A stretch of 64,000 bases of DNA, taken from the NCBI GenBank assembly GCA_020718845.1, contig DYRG01000001.1, positions 124,001 to 188,000 on the forward strand, in the 5' to 3' direction. Shown here piece by piece: positions 7,998-15,770 of this stretch. Source of the stretch: Thiomargarita sp. Its GTDB lineage: Bacteria > Pseudomonadota > Gammaproteobacteria > Beggiatoales > Beggiatoaceae. Made by a program: the position numbers and the translations under genes. The notes under the pieces were generated by a model. It was not told the DNA's origin. It searched no databases and worked only from the letters and a program-made list of their open reading frames with translations. Within the stretch, counting starts at the first letter, position 1. The number at the start of each line of letters is the position of its first letter.

Positions 7998-8018
7998 TAT
8001 AATGTTGCTCTGCAACAT
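7998..8018 (+). promoter_or_regulatory. TATAAT box abutting a perfect 7-bp palindrome upstream of the sensor kinase
   Basis: TATAAT at 7998-8003 overlaps ATGTTGC-TCT-GCAACAT (8002-8018), a perfect seven-pair inverted repeat 25 bases before the kinase start. The position at and just after a -10 box fits an operator. As RNA it would be a small leader hairpin. No good -35 is visible. Confidence 0.4.
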
Positions 8019-8042
8019 AACGCAACTGAATGGATTACTAAA

Positions 8043-10073
8043 ATGTCAAAATTTCATAATTTGAGTATTTTCAAGAAGTTAATTATCTTAATTGGCTTTA
8101 TTTTATCCGGCTATGCGGTAACGCAAAGTGCCTTTGTTTATTTTCAAGTTCATGAAGATTTTTTGATCCAAAAAAATAAAATTATTGAAACAAAGAAATC
8201 TGAAGTTACTGAAAAAATGAATATGGTGTATAAACTTGCCAAACAAGTTCATTACGAAGAAACCAAAATCGAAACCATCGAAAAAAACCATCGCGCCAAA
8301 CTAAAAAGTATTATCGATACCGTGATTTCTACCTTAGAATTTGAATGTCAAAAATTAAAACAACAAGGCATCGAAGATCGCATTATTGAAGAATATTTGA
8401 AAGATTACTTGCGCCATATTCGTTATGATGATGGAATGGGATATATTTTTACTTATAATATGCAAGGATTTATTATTAGTCATGGCGATAAATCTTTGGA
8501 AAATCAATTATTTATTAACAAACAAGATGCAAATGGAAAATATTTTGCGCAAGAATTTCTTGATATTGCAAAAAGTCCCGACGGAGAAGGTTTCTCTCAT
8601 TATTATTGGCGAAAATTAGGTCATGAAAAACCTCAATTGAAAATTTCTTATATCAAAAAATTTAAACCTTTAAATTGGGTGATTGGAACGGGAATTTATG
8701 TTGAAGATCATTTGCCCGAATTAGAAATGAAAATTGCTAAACTTATTACATCGTATTTCTATGATATGGGTAAAACAAAAAATAACTATTTCTTTATTTT
8801 AACTGAAAAAGCAGTGGAAGTTCTAAATGGAGGATTTCCAGAATTAAACGGAAAAAGCGTTTGGGATTTGCAAGATAAAGAAGGACATTTCTTTACGCGA
8901 GAGATGATTAAAATGGCGAGAGATTCGCAATCAAAAAATGGATTTGTAGAATATCTTTGGCATCGCCCAATAACTTACGACAAAATGACAAAAATAACCC
9001 GTGTACAATGGTTTGAACCCTTTAGATGGACTATTGCAACGGGTGTTTATGTTGAAGACTTAGGCATCGAAGAAATTCATCAAGAATTACAACAAAAAAC
9101 CTATAGCATTATTAAAAAAATTGTTTTATCTGGAACGGCGTTTTTATTGATTGGAATTTTTATGAGCATGAGTTTAGTTCGCTTATTAATTAATCCTTTA
9201 ATTTCGGCAAAAAATGCTGCTGAGGAAATTTCTAAAGGAAACTTCTCTCAAGAAATTATTTATGAAGCCAAAGATGAAATCGGACAATTGGTTACAACTT
9301 TAAATATCATGGCAAAACAATTAAAATCTTCTTTTGATAAACTTAATCAGCAAAATCAAGAGCTTATTAGATTAAATCAAGATAAAAATGAATTTCTAGC
9401 GATTGCTGCACATGATTTGAAAAATCCTTTGTCAGGTATTTTAGGGCTTTCTGAAAATATTGTCGATTCAAATGGAGAAATGCCGCCAGAAGATATTTTA
9501 GAATTTACAGGAATGATCAAAGACAGCGCAGAAAGAATGTTCTTGTTAATTACCAATTTATTAGACGTAAATTCTTTAGAATCTGGGAAAATCACTGTTC
9601 ATTTAAAACCAGTTGATATTTTAAATCTTATTAAAAAGAATTTACATAATTATCAAGATCGATCAAAAAATAAACAACTCACTTTACATTTGATTGCGAA
9701 TGAAAATAACGTTTATGTTGCTTATGCAGATAAAGAATTAGTCCATCAAATCTTAGATAATTTGATTTCAAATGCGATTAAATATTCGCCCTCAAATTCA
9801 AATAAAAATATCTATGTGCGAATTTCAGAGCAACATAAAACAATTCGTTGTGAAATTCAAGATGAAGGACAAGGTTTAACGCCGCAAGATCAAAAGAAAT
9901 TATTTAGTAAATTCCAACGGTTAAGCGCGAAACCGACAGGCGGTGAACATTCAACTGGTTTGGGGTTATTTATCGTGAAAAAGTTGGTCGAAGCGCAACA
10001 GGGGCAAGTATGGTGTGAAAGTGAAGTCGGAAAAGGGGCAACTTTTATTGTTGAATTTCCTCAATCAAAATAA
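8043..10073 (+). CDS. Membrane sensor histidine kinase with double Cache sensor, HAMP, HisKA, HATPase
   Basis: 676 residues. A membrane segment lies at about 12-32. A long periplasmic region follows with two Cache-like repeats, each ending in the same motif (WVIGTGIYVEDH near 215 and WTIATGVYVEDL near 330). The second membrane segment is about 360-382, followed by HAMP. HisKA has the phospho-acceptor His457 in AAHDLKNPLSG, and the ATPase domain has N box DNLISNAIKYSP, G1 DEGQGL and G2 GLGLFIVKKL. It should sense a small ligand and phosphorylate a response regulator. No response regulator is adjacent, so it is an orphan kinase here. Confidence 0.92.
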   Translation: MSKFHNLSIFKKLIILIGFILSGYAVTQSAFVYFQVHEDFLIQKNKIIETKKSEVTEKMNMVYKLAKQVHYEETKIETIEKNHRAKLKSIIDTVISTLEFECQKLKQQGIEDRIIEEYLKDYLRHIRYDDGMGYIFTYNMQGFIISHGDKSLENQLFINKQDANGKYFAQEFLDIAKSPDGEGFSHYYWRKLGHEKPQLKISYIKKFKPLNWVIGTGIYVEDHLPELEMKIAKLITSYFYDMGKTKNNYFFILTEKAVEVLNGGFPELNGKSVWDLQDKEGHFFTREMIKMARDSQSKNGFVEYLWHRPITYDKMTKITRVQWFEPFRWTIATGVYVEDLGIEEIHQELQQKTYSIIKKIVLSGTAFLLIGIFMSMSLVRLLINPLISAKNAAEEISKGNFSQEIIYEAKDEIGQLVTTLNIMAKQLKSSFDKLNQQNQELIRLNQDKNEFLAIAAHDLKNPLSGILGLSENIVDSNGEMPPEDILEFTGMIKDSAERMFLLITNLLDVNSLESGKITVHLKPVDILNLIKKNLHNYQDRSKNKQLTLHLIANENNVYVAYADKELVHQILDNLISNAIKYSPSNSNKNIYVRISEQHKTIRCEIQDEGQGLTPQDQKKLFSKFQRLSAKPTGGEHSTGLGLFIVKKLVEAQQGQVWCESEVGKGATFIVEFPQSK

Positions 10074-10077
10074 AGGC

Positions 10078-11154
10078 TTATAACACGCCAAGCACTTTAT
10101 AGACCATCGTTTCACAACTTTTTCCTTTGAATTTAAGCGGTTGTTCGAATGGCGTGGCTTGAATATGTTTTTTAACAATATCGTAAGTGTTTGTTCCAAT
10201 TAAGATTTCACCCGCTCGCGCATGACTGCAAATCCGCGACGCAACATTCACGCTATCCCCAATCGCCGTGTATTGATAATGCTGTTGCGCGCCGATATTT
10301 CCCATCACGACCTGCCCCGTATTAATCCCGACCCCAAAAAACATCGACGGAATATCCTGCGTTTGCGTGGCGTGATGTTGCGAGGCTTTGAGTTGCATAA
10401 TCAGACCCGCCCGCACCGCTCTAAGTGCATGATCTGGTTGAAAATTTGGGGCATTAAATACCGCCATCACCGCATCGCCCATATAATTAACAACGACCCC
10501 GCCCGTTTCTTCGATGGCTTCGCTGGCTAAATTCAAATAAATATGAAGCATTTCAACAATTTGGCGCGGAGAGAATTTTTCTGATGTGCTGGTAAAATTT
10601 CGTAAATCTGCAAATAAAACAGTCACTTCGCGTAATTCACCACCTAATTTGGGCGTAATGCGTTTTTCTAATAAACCTTTGCTGACTTCTCGAGGAACAT
10701 AATGTTGCAAAATAAATTCAAGTTGTTGATTTGTTTGAGCTAAATCGTGTTGTAACAAATGTAAATCGTTGCGTTGTTGGGTTAAAGTTTGCTGAATTTT
10801 TGTCCATTCGGTGGTGTTGCGCAACACAATAAGTAGTAATTTCTCGCCTTGCGGTGGCTGATATGGCAATATGCAAATATTTAAATAAAAAACCTCTTCT
10901 ATATCATTGATTCTATTAAGATTTTCCAATTCAAAATCAGGCAAATTCCCATCTAAAACATCGAATAAAATATCGTCACAACCGATTAATTCTGGAATAA
11001 AATCAAAGACATCCTTGCTATCAGTCAAACACTGTTCATTTAACCCAAAACTCAAAAAACTGCCACACGACTGCATAACTTCACATTGGCGGTTAATTAA
11101 CAAATAAGCCGAGTGCTGTTTGTGCAGAAGTAATTTAAAAAGTTCAGCTTCCAT
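10078..11154 (-). CDS. PAS-coiled coil-class III adenylate/guanylate cyclase
   Basis: 358 residues, no membrane segment. Residues about 10-115 look like a PAS domain, 120-150 are a coiled coil, and 175-355 are a class III nucleotide cyclase domain. The metal-binding aspartates are in LFADLRNFT and NYMGDAVMAVF. YTAIGDSVNVASRIC carries the Asp commonly seen in adenylate-specific enzymes and the transition-state Asn/Arg. Product most likely cAMP, but GMP specificity cannot be excluded by eye. It converges on the sensor kinase with a four-base gap, so the two are not co-transcribed. Confidence 0.88.
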   Translation of the reverse strand: MEAELFKLLLHKQHSAYLLINRQCEVMQSCGSFLSFGLNEQCLTDSKDVFDFIPELIGCDDILFDVLDGNLPDFELENLNRINDIEEVFYLNICILPYQPPQGEKLLLIVLRNTTEWTKIQQTLTQQRNDLHLLQHDLAQTNQQLEFILQHYVPREVSKGLLEKRITPKLGGELREVTVLFADLRNFTSTSEKFSPRQIVEMLHIYLNLASEAIEETGGVVVNYMGDAVMAVFNAPNFQPDHALRAVRAGLIMQLKASQHHATQTQDIPSMFFGVGINTGQVVMGNIGAQQHYQYTAIGDSVNVASRICSHARAGEILIGTNTYDIVKKHIQATPFEQPLKFKGKSCETMVYKVLGVL

Positions 11155-11169
11155 AAAGGCTTAGGACAA

Positions 11170-11200
11170 TAAAAAAACCCGACCTTAATAGTCAGGTTTT
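11170..11200 (-). terminator. Rho-independent terminator after tRNA-Val
   Basis: AACCCGAC (11176-11183) and GTCAGGTT (11191-11198) pair with one wobble. Read on the minus strand the hairpin is followed by a run of seven T. It lies just downstream of the tRNA. Confidence 0.8.
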
Positions 11201-11210
11201 ATAAAAAAGA

Positions 11211-11285
11211 TGGTGGGCGATGCTGGGATCGAACCAGCGACCCCTGCCGTGTGAAGGCAGTGCTCTCCCCCTGAGCTAATCGCCC
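11211..11285 (-). tRNA. tRNA-Val (anticodon CAC)
   Basis: 75-base cloverleaf with CCA encoded. The acceptor stem is GGGCGAT/ATCGCCC, and the D arm GCTC...GAGC. The anticodon stem CTGCC/GGCAG encloses loop TTCACAC, giving anticodon CAC (codon GUG). The T arm is GCTGG-TTCGATC-CCAGC. It resembles E. coli valine tRNA through the acceptor and D arms. It has its own promoter and terminator. Confidence 0.95.
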
Positions 11286-11298
11286 CACTGATTCTCAA

Positions 11299-11327
11299 AT
11301 TTTAGTCGCAATCTGCTATTAAGTCAA
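11299..11327 (-). promoter_or_regulatory. Sigma-70 promoter of tRNA-Val
   Basis: On the minus strand, TTGACT (11322-11327), a 17-base spacer and TAAAAT (11299-11304), fourteen bases before the tRNA 5' end. Near-consensus boxes at ideal spacing. Confidence 0.75.
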
Positions 11328-11347
11328 ATAACCCTATATTTATTTAA

Positions 11348-11376
11348 TAAAAAACCTGACATTATCATTAGGTTTT
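11348..11376 (-). terminator. Terminator of recA
   Basis: On the minus strand AAACCT and AGGTTT pair around a 12-base loop, followed by TTTTATTAAAT. It lies 12 bases after the recA stop. The stem is short, but the position and the T-tract fit. Confidence 0.6.
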
Positions 11377-11387
11377 AGGTTATTAGA

Positions 11388-12449
11388 TTAATTAGCGGAT
11401 TCTTCTGTATTATCTAATGGATCAGCGGCTTCAAAAATAGGAGGAACTGCGCCAGTTTTGGGTAAGAGTTTCTCACGGATTTGTTTCTCAATATCTTTAG
11501 CGGTGTCGGCGTGTTCACGCATATAAGAACGGGCGTTATCTTTTCCTTGACCAATCTTTTCGCCTTTATAACTATACCAAGCACCAGATTTACCGATTAA
11601 TTCACATTTTGTTCCTAAGTCGATGATTTCACTTTCTCTGGAAATTCCTTCGCCGTAAATAATATCAAAAGTGACTTCTTTGAAAGGCGGGGCGAGTTTG
11701 TTTTTTAAAACCTTGACGCGGGTTTCACTTCCAATCACTTCTTCACCACGTTTGATTGCACCGATTCTTCTAATATCTAATCGCACAGAAGCATAGAATT
11801 TTAGCGCATTTCCTCCCGTCGTGGTTTCTGGACTTCCAAACATCACGCCGATTTTCATACGAATCTGATTTATGAAGATAATCAAGGTATTAGAACGTTT
11901 GATATTCGCAGTTAATTTGCGTAATGCTTGCGACATCAAACGCGCTTGCAATCCCATGTGAGAATCGCCCATTTCGCCTTCGATTTCGGCTTTCGGGGTT
12001 AATGCCGCGACCGAGTCGATAATCACCACATCGACCGCGCCTGATCTCACTAACATATCAGTAATTTCAAGGGCTTGCTCGCCCGTGTCGGGTTGTGAAA
12101 TAAGCAAATCAGCGGTGTTCACGCCCAATTTTTCTGCATAACTTCGATCCAAAGCATGTTCGGCATCGATAAAAGCTGCCGTGCCGCCGAGTTTTTGGAT
12201 TTCTGCGACGACGTGTAGGGTTAAAGTGGTTTTGCCAGAGGCTTCAGGTCCGTAAATTTCCACGACCCGTCCACGCGGCAATCCGCCCACGCCCAGTGCC
12301 AAATCTAAGCCCAACGATCCGGTCGACACAACCTCAACTTCTGTGATGGCATTGTCGCCCAACCGCATAATTGAGCCTTTGCCGAATTGCTTTTCGATTT
12401 GCGTGAGTGTCGTTCCCAGTGCTTTTTTGCGGTTATCATCTATTGCCAT
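11388..12449 (-). CDS. recA: Recombinase RecA
   Basis: 353 residues from the ATG at 12449 ([11 protein letters not shown]); the longer open frame upstream covers the promoter and is not coding. RecA forms the nucleoprotein filament for strand exchange and triggers LexA self-cleavage. Walker [10 protein letters not shown], Walker [11 protein letters not shown], the DNA-binding loop regions ([43 protein letters not shown]) and an acidic C-terminus are present. Full length. Preceded by a LexA-type operator overlapping the -10. No recX follows; the next gene is tRNA-Val. Confidence 0.98.
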   Translation of the reverse strand: MAIDDNRKKALGTTLTQIEKQFGKGSIMRLGDNAITEVEVVSTGSLGLDLALGVGGLPRGRVVEIYGPEASGKTTLTLHVVAEIQKLGGTAAFIDAEHALDRSYAEKLGVNTADLLISQPDTGEQALEITDMLVRSGAVDVVIIDSVAALTPKAEIEGEMGDSHMGLQARLMSQALRKLTANIKRSNTLIIFINQIRMKIGVMFGSPETTTGGNALKFYASVRLDIRRIGAIKRGEEVIGSETRVKVLKNKLAPPFKEVTFDIIYGEGISRESEIIDLGTKCELIGKSGAWYSYKGEKIGQGKDNARSYMREHADTAKDIEKQIREKLLPKTGAVPPIFEAADPLDNTEESAN

Positions 12450-12473
12450 TGTGTCGCCCTCGTTGTGAAAGTA

Positions 12474-12489
12474 GTGTATAAGTGTACAG
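12474..12489 (-). promoter_or_regulatory. LexA operator (SOS box) of recA
   Basis: Read on the minus strand, CTGT-ACACTTAT-ACAC: one mismatch from the gammaproteobacterial CTGT-N8-ACAG consensus. It overlaps the -10 box and lies 24 bases before the recA start, as expected for SOS control. Confidence 0.75.
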
Positions 12490-12509
12490 TATTTTGCGCC
12501 ATTCGTCAC
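12481..12509 (-). promoter_or_regulatory. recA promoter
   Basis: On the minus strand GTGACG (12504-12509), a 17-base spacer and TACACT (12481-12486). The -10 lies inside the LexA box. Confidence 0.6.
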
Positions 12510-12534
12510 CTGCTGCATTATAGTTCGGAAGCCT

Positions 12535-12933
12535 TCAAAGAAGCCAATTTTCAACTTTCAAATGGGATACTCTTTCAAATTCACGCATATTATTTGTGAC
12601 TAATGTTGCATCTAAACTGAGCGCGTGAGCTGCAATAAGCATATCCATATTACCAATTGGCGTACCTTTTATTTTCAAATCTGCTCTAATTTTCGCATAA
12701 GAAATTGCCGCTTTTTTATCCCAATTATGTACTGTTGTTAAAGCAATAAATTCTTCTAATTGCTGTTGTCTTATGGTTTGCAAATGGACTGGACTTAAAG
12801 TCACCCCAGAACACAGCTCAGAATAAACAATGGTAGAAAGGTGTATTTCTTTAAGTTACTTAAATTTTTCTAACAAACAAAGCGGATGTTTTTTCAATAT
12901 ATACACGCAGATATTTGTGTCCAACATATACAT
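12535..12933 (-). pseudogene. vapC: vapC-type PIN-domain toxin interrupted by an in-frame stop
   Basis: The full reading frame is 133 codons, the usual VapC size. It starts ATG at 12933 with MYMLDTNICVYIL (first catalytic Asp), then a TAA at 12856-12858 ends it after 25 residues. The same frame continues to the natural stop with LSTIVYSEL, the later PIN acidic residues (GTPIGNMDMLIAAHA) and LVTNNMREFERV. A single C-to-T change of a CAA codon would explain it. The start overlaps the antitoxin stop (TAATG). VapC enzymes cleave RNA. Here no active toxin is expected unless the stop is read through or is a sequence error. A GTG at 12804 could start only an inactive C-terminal fragment. Confidence 0.88.
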
Positions 12934-13178
12934 TAATAAAACTCCCGATCTTGCGGTTTTTCATTATCTCTTTCAAGAAGAAAATCATCGTCAAAAACAC
13001 TGTTAGAAATAAAAAAATCTTCCCACTTATTATCAACAAGAGTGGGTTGTTTTATTTGAGAAAATTGTGTAAAAAGCACTAACGCTTTTTCTATCAGTTC
13101 TTTTTTATCTCTTAAACCTGAAAATTTAATCGCGTTATCAATTAAATTATTGTCGATTTCTATCCGATTCACTTGCAT
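12933..13178 (-). CDS. vapB: VapB-type antitoxin
   Basis: 81 residues from the ATG at 13178, which has GGAG nine bases upstream; longer starts at 13193 and 13220 are less well placed. The N-terminus VNRIEIDNNLIDNAIKFSGLRDKKELIEKAL is a ribbon-helix-helix of the VapB type, which binds DNA and, through an acidic C-terminal tail (VFDDDFLLERDNEK), the toxin. Forms a module with the broken vapC downstream, overlapping by one base. Expected to autorepress the module. Confidence 0.85.
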   Translation of the reverse strand: MQVNRIEIDNNLIDNAIKFSGLRDKKELIEKALVLFTQFSQIKQPTLVDNKWEDFFISNSVFDDDFLLERDNEKPQDREFY

Positions 13179-13249
13179 GGTTTTTTTCTCCATTTTCACG
13201 CCAAACATTGTTTGTTGCATTATACTTAAATTTATTTAGGAACGTTTTT

Positions 13250-13711
13250 ATGTGGCGATTGTTTTTATCTAACTTGTTGATTTTATTATCAATAAATGTA
13301 AATGCAGATGTGATTTATAAATGTTTTAGCGCGGACGGCAAGGTGACGTTGAGCGACGAAATTTGTCCGTCGGGAATGCGCAGCGAAACGTTGAAAATTC
13401 CCCCAAAAGTCAATCAAATGAAGGTGTTACCCGATCCACCAAAATCACCTGAAAAACCTACGCTTAAATTTACGCCACCCATTGTGATTATTCCCCAAAA
13501 AATCTTTCCAAAACAACCACCTGACGATGGTTTAGGCGATGGTTATGGGGTTTTAAGCCGCGAATATCGAGCCAATAAAAACGGAAAACCTTATTGGGGT
13601 GATGGTTTAGGTGACGGCTTTGGCGTTTTCAGCAAAGAACATCGCAAACATCAGCAACTCATTGAAAAACAACAAAAATATCGTGAAAAACACCGCGAAC
13701 GATTGCAATGA
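13250..13711 (+). CDS. Secreted DUF4124 protein with duplicated GLGDG-FGV-S-EHR motif
   Basis: 153 residues from the ATG at 13250 (AGGA upstream). The signal peptide MWRLFLSNLLILLSINVNA would be cut before DVIYKC. Next comes a DUF4124-like N-terminal domain (DVIYKCFSADGKVTLSDEICPSG) with two Cys, then a Pro/Lys-rich linker. Two copies of a ~30-residue unit follow: DDGLGDGYGVLSREYRA and GDGLGDGFGVFSKEHRK. The C-terminus is basic and Gln-rich. Periplasmic; function unknown. Divergent from vapB and 26 bases upstream of the ars operon. Confidence 0.78.
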   Translation: MWRLFLSNLLILLSINVNADVIYKCFSADGKVTLSDEICPSGMRSETLKIPPKVNQMKVLPDPPKSPEKPTLKFTPPIVIIPQKIFPKQPPDDGLGDGYGVLSREYRANKNGKPYWGDGLGDGFGVFSKEHRKHQQLIEKQQKYREKHRERLQ

Positions 13712-13719
13712 TTTTATAT

Positions 13720-13735
13720 TTCAATTATTATTGAA
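13720..13735 (+). promoter_or_regulatory. Candidate ArsR operator
   Basis: TTCAAT-TATT-ATTGAA, a six-pair inverted repeat ending two bases before the arsR-arsC ATG. The size, AT-richness and place suit an ArsR-family operator for autorepression. There is no ribosome-binding site in the same span. Confidence 0.5.
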
Positions 13736-13737
13736 TT

Positions 13738-14547
13738 ATGGAAACAATAGATGTCATTAAAGCCTTGGCGGGATTGGCGCAGGAATCGAGATTGGCGATT
13801 TTTCGGCTCTTAATTCAAGCAGGGCAGCAAGGGTTAACGGCTGGGAAAATTGCTGAAAATCTAAATATCGCACCGTCTTCTTTATCGTTTCATTTCAAAG
13901 AGTTATTGCACGCTCAATTGATTGAATCTCGACAAAATGGGCGGTTCGTCATTTATTCCGCAAATTTTCAACAAATTCGCAACTTAACTAATTATTTGAC
14001 AGAAAACTGTTGTTATGGAAGTTCTTGTTTAATCACGGAAAATACTATGAGCGCGAAAATCTATAATGTGTTATTTCTATGTACAGGCAATTCTGCACGG
14101 TCAATTTTGGCAGAAGCTCTTTTAAATCAAATGGGTAAAGGCAAATTTCAAGCGTTTAGCGCGGGAAGTTTCCCAACTGGAAAAGTTAATCCTTTTGCAC
14201 TAGAACTCCTTCAAAAACAAGGAATTGACATAACATCCTTCCGCAGCAAAAGTTGGGATGAATTTGTAGGAATTCCGCTTGATTTTGTATTTACGGTCTG
14301 TGACAACGCTGCGGGCGAAATTTGCCCTATTTGGATCGGTCAGCCGATGACCGCGCACTGGGGCATCGAAGACCCCGCTTCCGCTGAGGGAACTGACGAC
14401 GATAAACGCCGCGCTTTTTTCAAAGCATTTTCTTTATTACAACGGCGCATTGGATTGTTCACCAGTTTGCCATTTGAAAAATTAGATCAACTTGCTCTCA
14501 AAAAAGAGCTTTCACAAATCGGTCATTTATCGAGAAATGAAATATGA
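13738..14547 (+). CDS. ArsR repressor-ArsC arsenate reductase fusion
   Basis: 269 residues. Residues 1-97 are an ArsR-type winged helix (LAGLAQESRLAIFRLLI, IAPSSLSFHFKELLHAQLI). The As(III)-binding cysteines are probably Cys91, Cys92 and Cys97 (NCCYGSSC). This is the C-terminal arrangement known from Acidithiobacillus ArsR rather than the classical helix CxCxxC site. Residues 108-240 are a low-molecular-weight-phosphatase-type arsenate reductase: P-loop Cys115 in FLCTGNSARS and redox cysteines Cys188 and Cys196 in VCDNAAGEICP. An in-frame ATG at codon 104 could start ArsC alone. No ribosome site precedes the first ATG. It overlaps the next gene by four bases (ATGA). One protein would both sense arsenite and make it. 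Confidence 0.92.
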   Translation: METIDVIKALAGLAQESRLAIFRLLIQAGQQGLTAGKIAENLNIAPSSLSFHFKELLHAQLIESRQNGRFVIYSANFQQIRNLTNYLTENCCYGSSCLITENTMSAKIYNVLFLCTGNSARSILAEALLNQMGKGKFQAFSAGSFPTGKVNPFALELLQKQGIDITSFRSKSWDEFVGIPLDFVFTVCDNAAGEICPIWIGQPMTAHWGIEDPASAEGTDDDKRRAFFKAFSLLQRRIGLFTSLPFEKLDQLALKKELSQIGHLSRNEI

Positions 14548-14780
14548 AAAATATTAAAGTATTAGGCATTGGTTGCACTAAATGCTCTCAAACCTACCAA
14601 ATGATTTCAGAAACCGCTGACAACTTAGGTTTAGAAATCCAATTAGAAAAAATTGAGAAAGCCCCAGAAATCGTTAAATTTGGCGTAATGACCACGCCAG
14701 CAGTTGTTGTCGACGGCAAAGTTGTTCACGCGGGTGGATTACCTCAACTTTCTCAAATTGAAACGTGGTTAAAATCGTGA
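14544..14780 (+). CDS. Mini-thioredoxin (redox-active disulfide protein 2 family)
   Basis: 78 residues with the thioredoxin-fold core IKVLGIGCTKCSQTYQMI, active site Cys-Thr-Lys-Cys (11-14), and the cis-Pro motif VMTTPAVVVDGKVV. This family of very small thioredoxins is usually encoded next to YraQ/ArsP-type permeases, as here. Likely reduces the arsenate reductase or a partner of the permease (inference). ATGA overlap with the preceding ArsR-ArsC gene. Confidence 0.9.
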   Translation: MKNIKVLGIGCTKCSQTYQMISETADNLGLEIQLEKIEKAPEIVKFGVMTTPAVVVDGKVVHAGGLPQLSQIETWLKS

Positions 14781-15769
14781 TAATTACTTTATTTATCATT
14801 GGGTTAGTAATATATTGGTTTTTACCAGACATTACTAACTTTTTATTTCAACTTCTTCCCTTAAATCAAAACACGCATTTAGGGGAAGCGGTGCATTTTT
14901 TTCTTTACGATACACCTAAAGTTTTTTTGTTATTAACTTTAGTGGTTTTTGTAATGGGAATTATCCGATCTTATTTCTCACCTGAAAATACTCGAGCTTT
15001 GCTTTCTGGAAAACGTGAAGGATTAGGCAATATTTTCGCGGCTTTATTAGGCATTGTAACGCCTTTTTGCTCATGTTCTGCTGTGCCGTTATTTATTGGA
15101 TTTTTATCGGCGGGCGTTCCTTTAGGAGTGACTTTTTCCTTTCTGATTTCTGCACCGATGATCAATGAAATTGCTTTAGCTTTATTATTTAGCTTATTTG
15201 GTTGGAAAGTCGCTGGTTTGTATTTAGTTTTAGGTTTAAGTATTGCAATCATTTCGGGTTATGTAATTGGACGTTTAAAATTAGAGCATTATTTAGAAGA
15301 ATGGGTGTTAGAAATGCCCAAAATTAACGCAACGCTTGAAACACATCAAATCAATTTTGAAATGAGAATAAATGAAGGAAAACAAGCAGTTATTGATATT
15401 TTAAAAAAGGTTTGGCTTTATATTATTTTAGGGATTGCGGTGGGTGCGGGGATTCATGGTTATGTGCCGCAAGATTTAATGGCTTCTTTTATGGGAAAAG
15501 AAACGTGGTGGTCAGTTCCTCTGGCAGTTTTATTAGGGATTCCAATGTATGCAAATGCGGCGGGCATTATTCCGATTGTAGAAGCTCTTTTAGCAAAAGG
15601 TGCAGCATTAGGAACGGTATTAGCTTTTATGATGAGTGTGATTGCACTTTCTTTACCTGAAATGATTATTTTGAGAAATGTCTTAAAACCCACTTTAATT
15701 GCGATTTTTATTAGTGTGGTTGGTTTGGGTATTTTAATCGTTGGATTTTTATTTAATTGGATACTTTGA
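14777..15769 (+). CDS. ArsP/YraQ-type permease (DUF318)
   Basis: About 330 residues with roughly eight to ten membrane segments. The signature TPFCSCSAVPLFIGFLSAGVP and the repeated half-signature GIPMYANAAGIIPIVEALLAKG are those of the permease family that includes ArsP, an exporter of trivalent organoarsenicals. The start is either GTG 14777, overlapping the previous stop as GTGA (chosen because the same kind of overlap occurs upstream), or GTG 14765. A cytoplasmic loop lies near residues 165-205. Third gene of the ars operon. Substrate not certain: arsenite-linked or organoarsenical. Confidence 0.85.
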   Translation: MIITLFIIGLVIYWFLPDITNFLFQLLPLNQNTHLGEAVHFFLYDTPKVFLLLTLVVFVMGIIRSYFSPENTRALLSGKREGLGNIFAALLGIVTPFCSCSAVPLFIGFLSAGVPLGVTFSFLISAPMINEIALALLFSLFGWKVAGLYLVLGLSIAIISGYVIGRLKLEHYLEEWVLEMPKINATLETHQINFEMRINEGKQAVIDILKKVWLYIILGIAVGAGIHGYVPQDLMASFMGKETWWSVPLAVLLGIPMYANAAGIIPIVEALLAKGAALGTVLAFMMSVIALSLPEMIILRNVLKPTLIAIFISVVGLGILIVGFLFNWIL

Positions 15770-15770
15770 A

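Noticed and set aside
10222-10530. Arg/His-rich plus-strand frame inside the cyclase gene
   Set aside because: Fully opposite the conserved cyclase domain.
12450-12554. N-terminal extension of RecA
   Set aside because: This stretch holds the promoter and LexA box; the canonical [11 protein letters not shown] start is at 12449.
12535-12804. Complete 89-residue PIN protein starting at GTG 12804
   Set aside because: The frame extends upstream through one stop to a proper VapC start with the first catalytic Asp, so the short version would be an inactive remnant.
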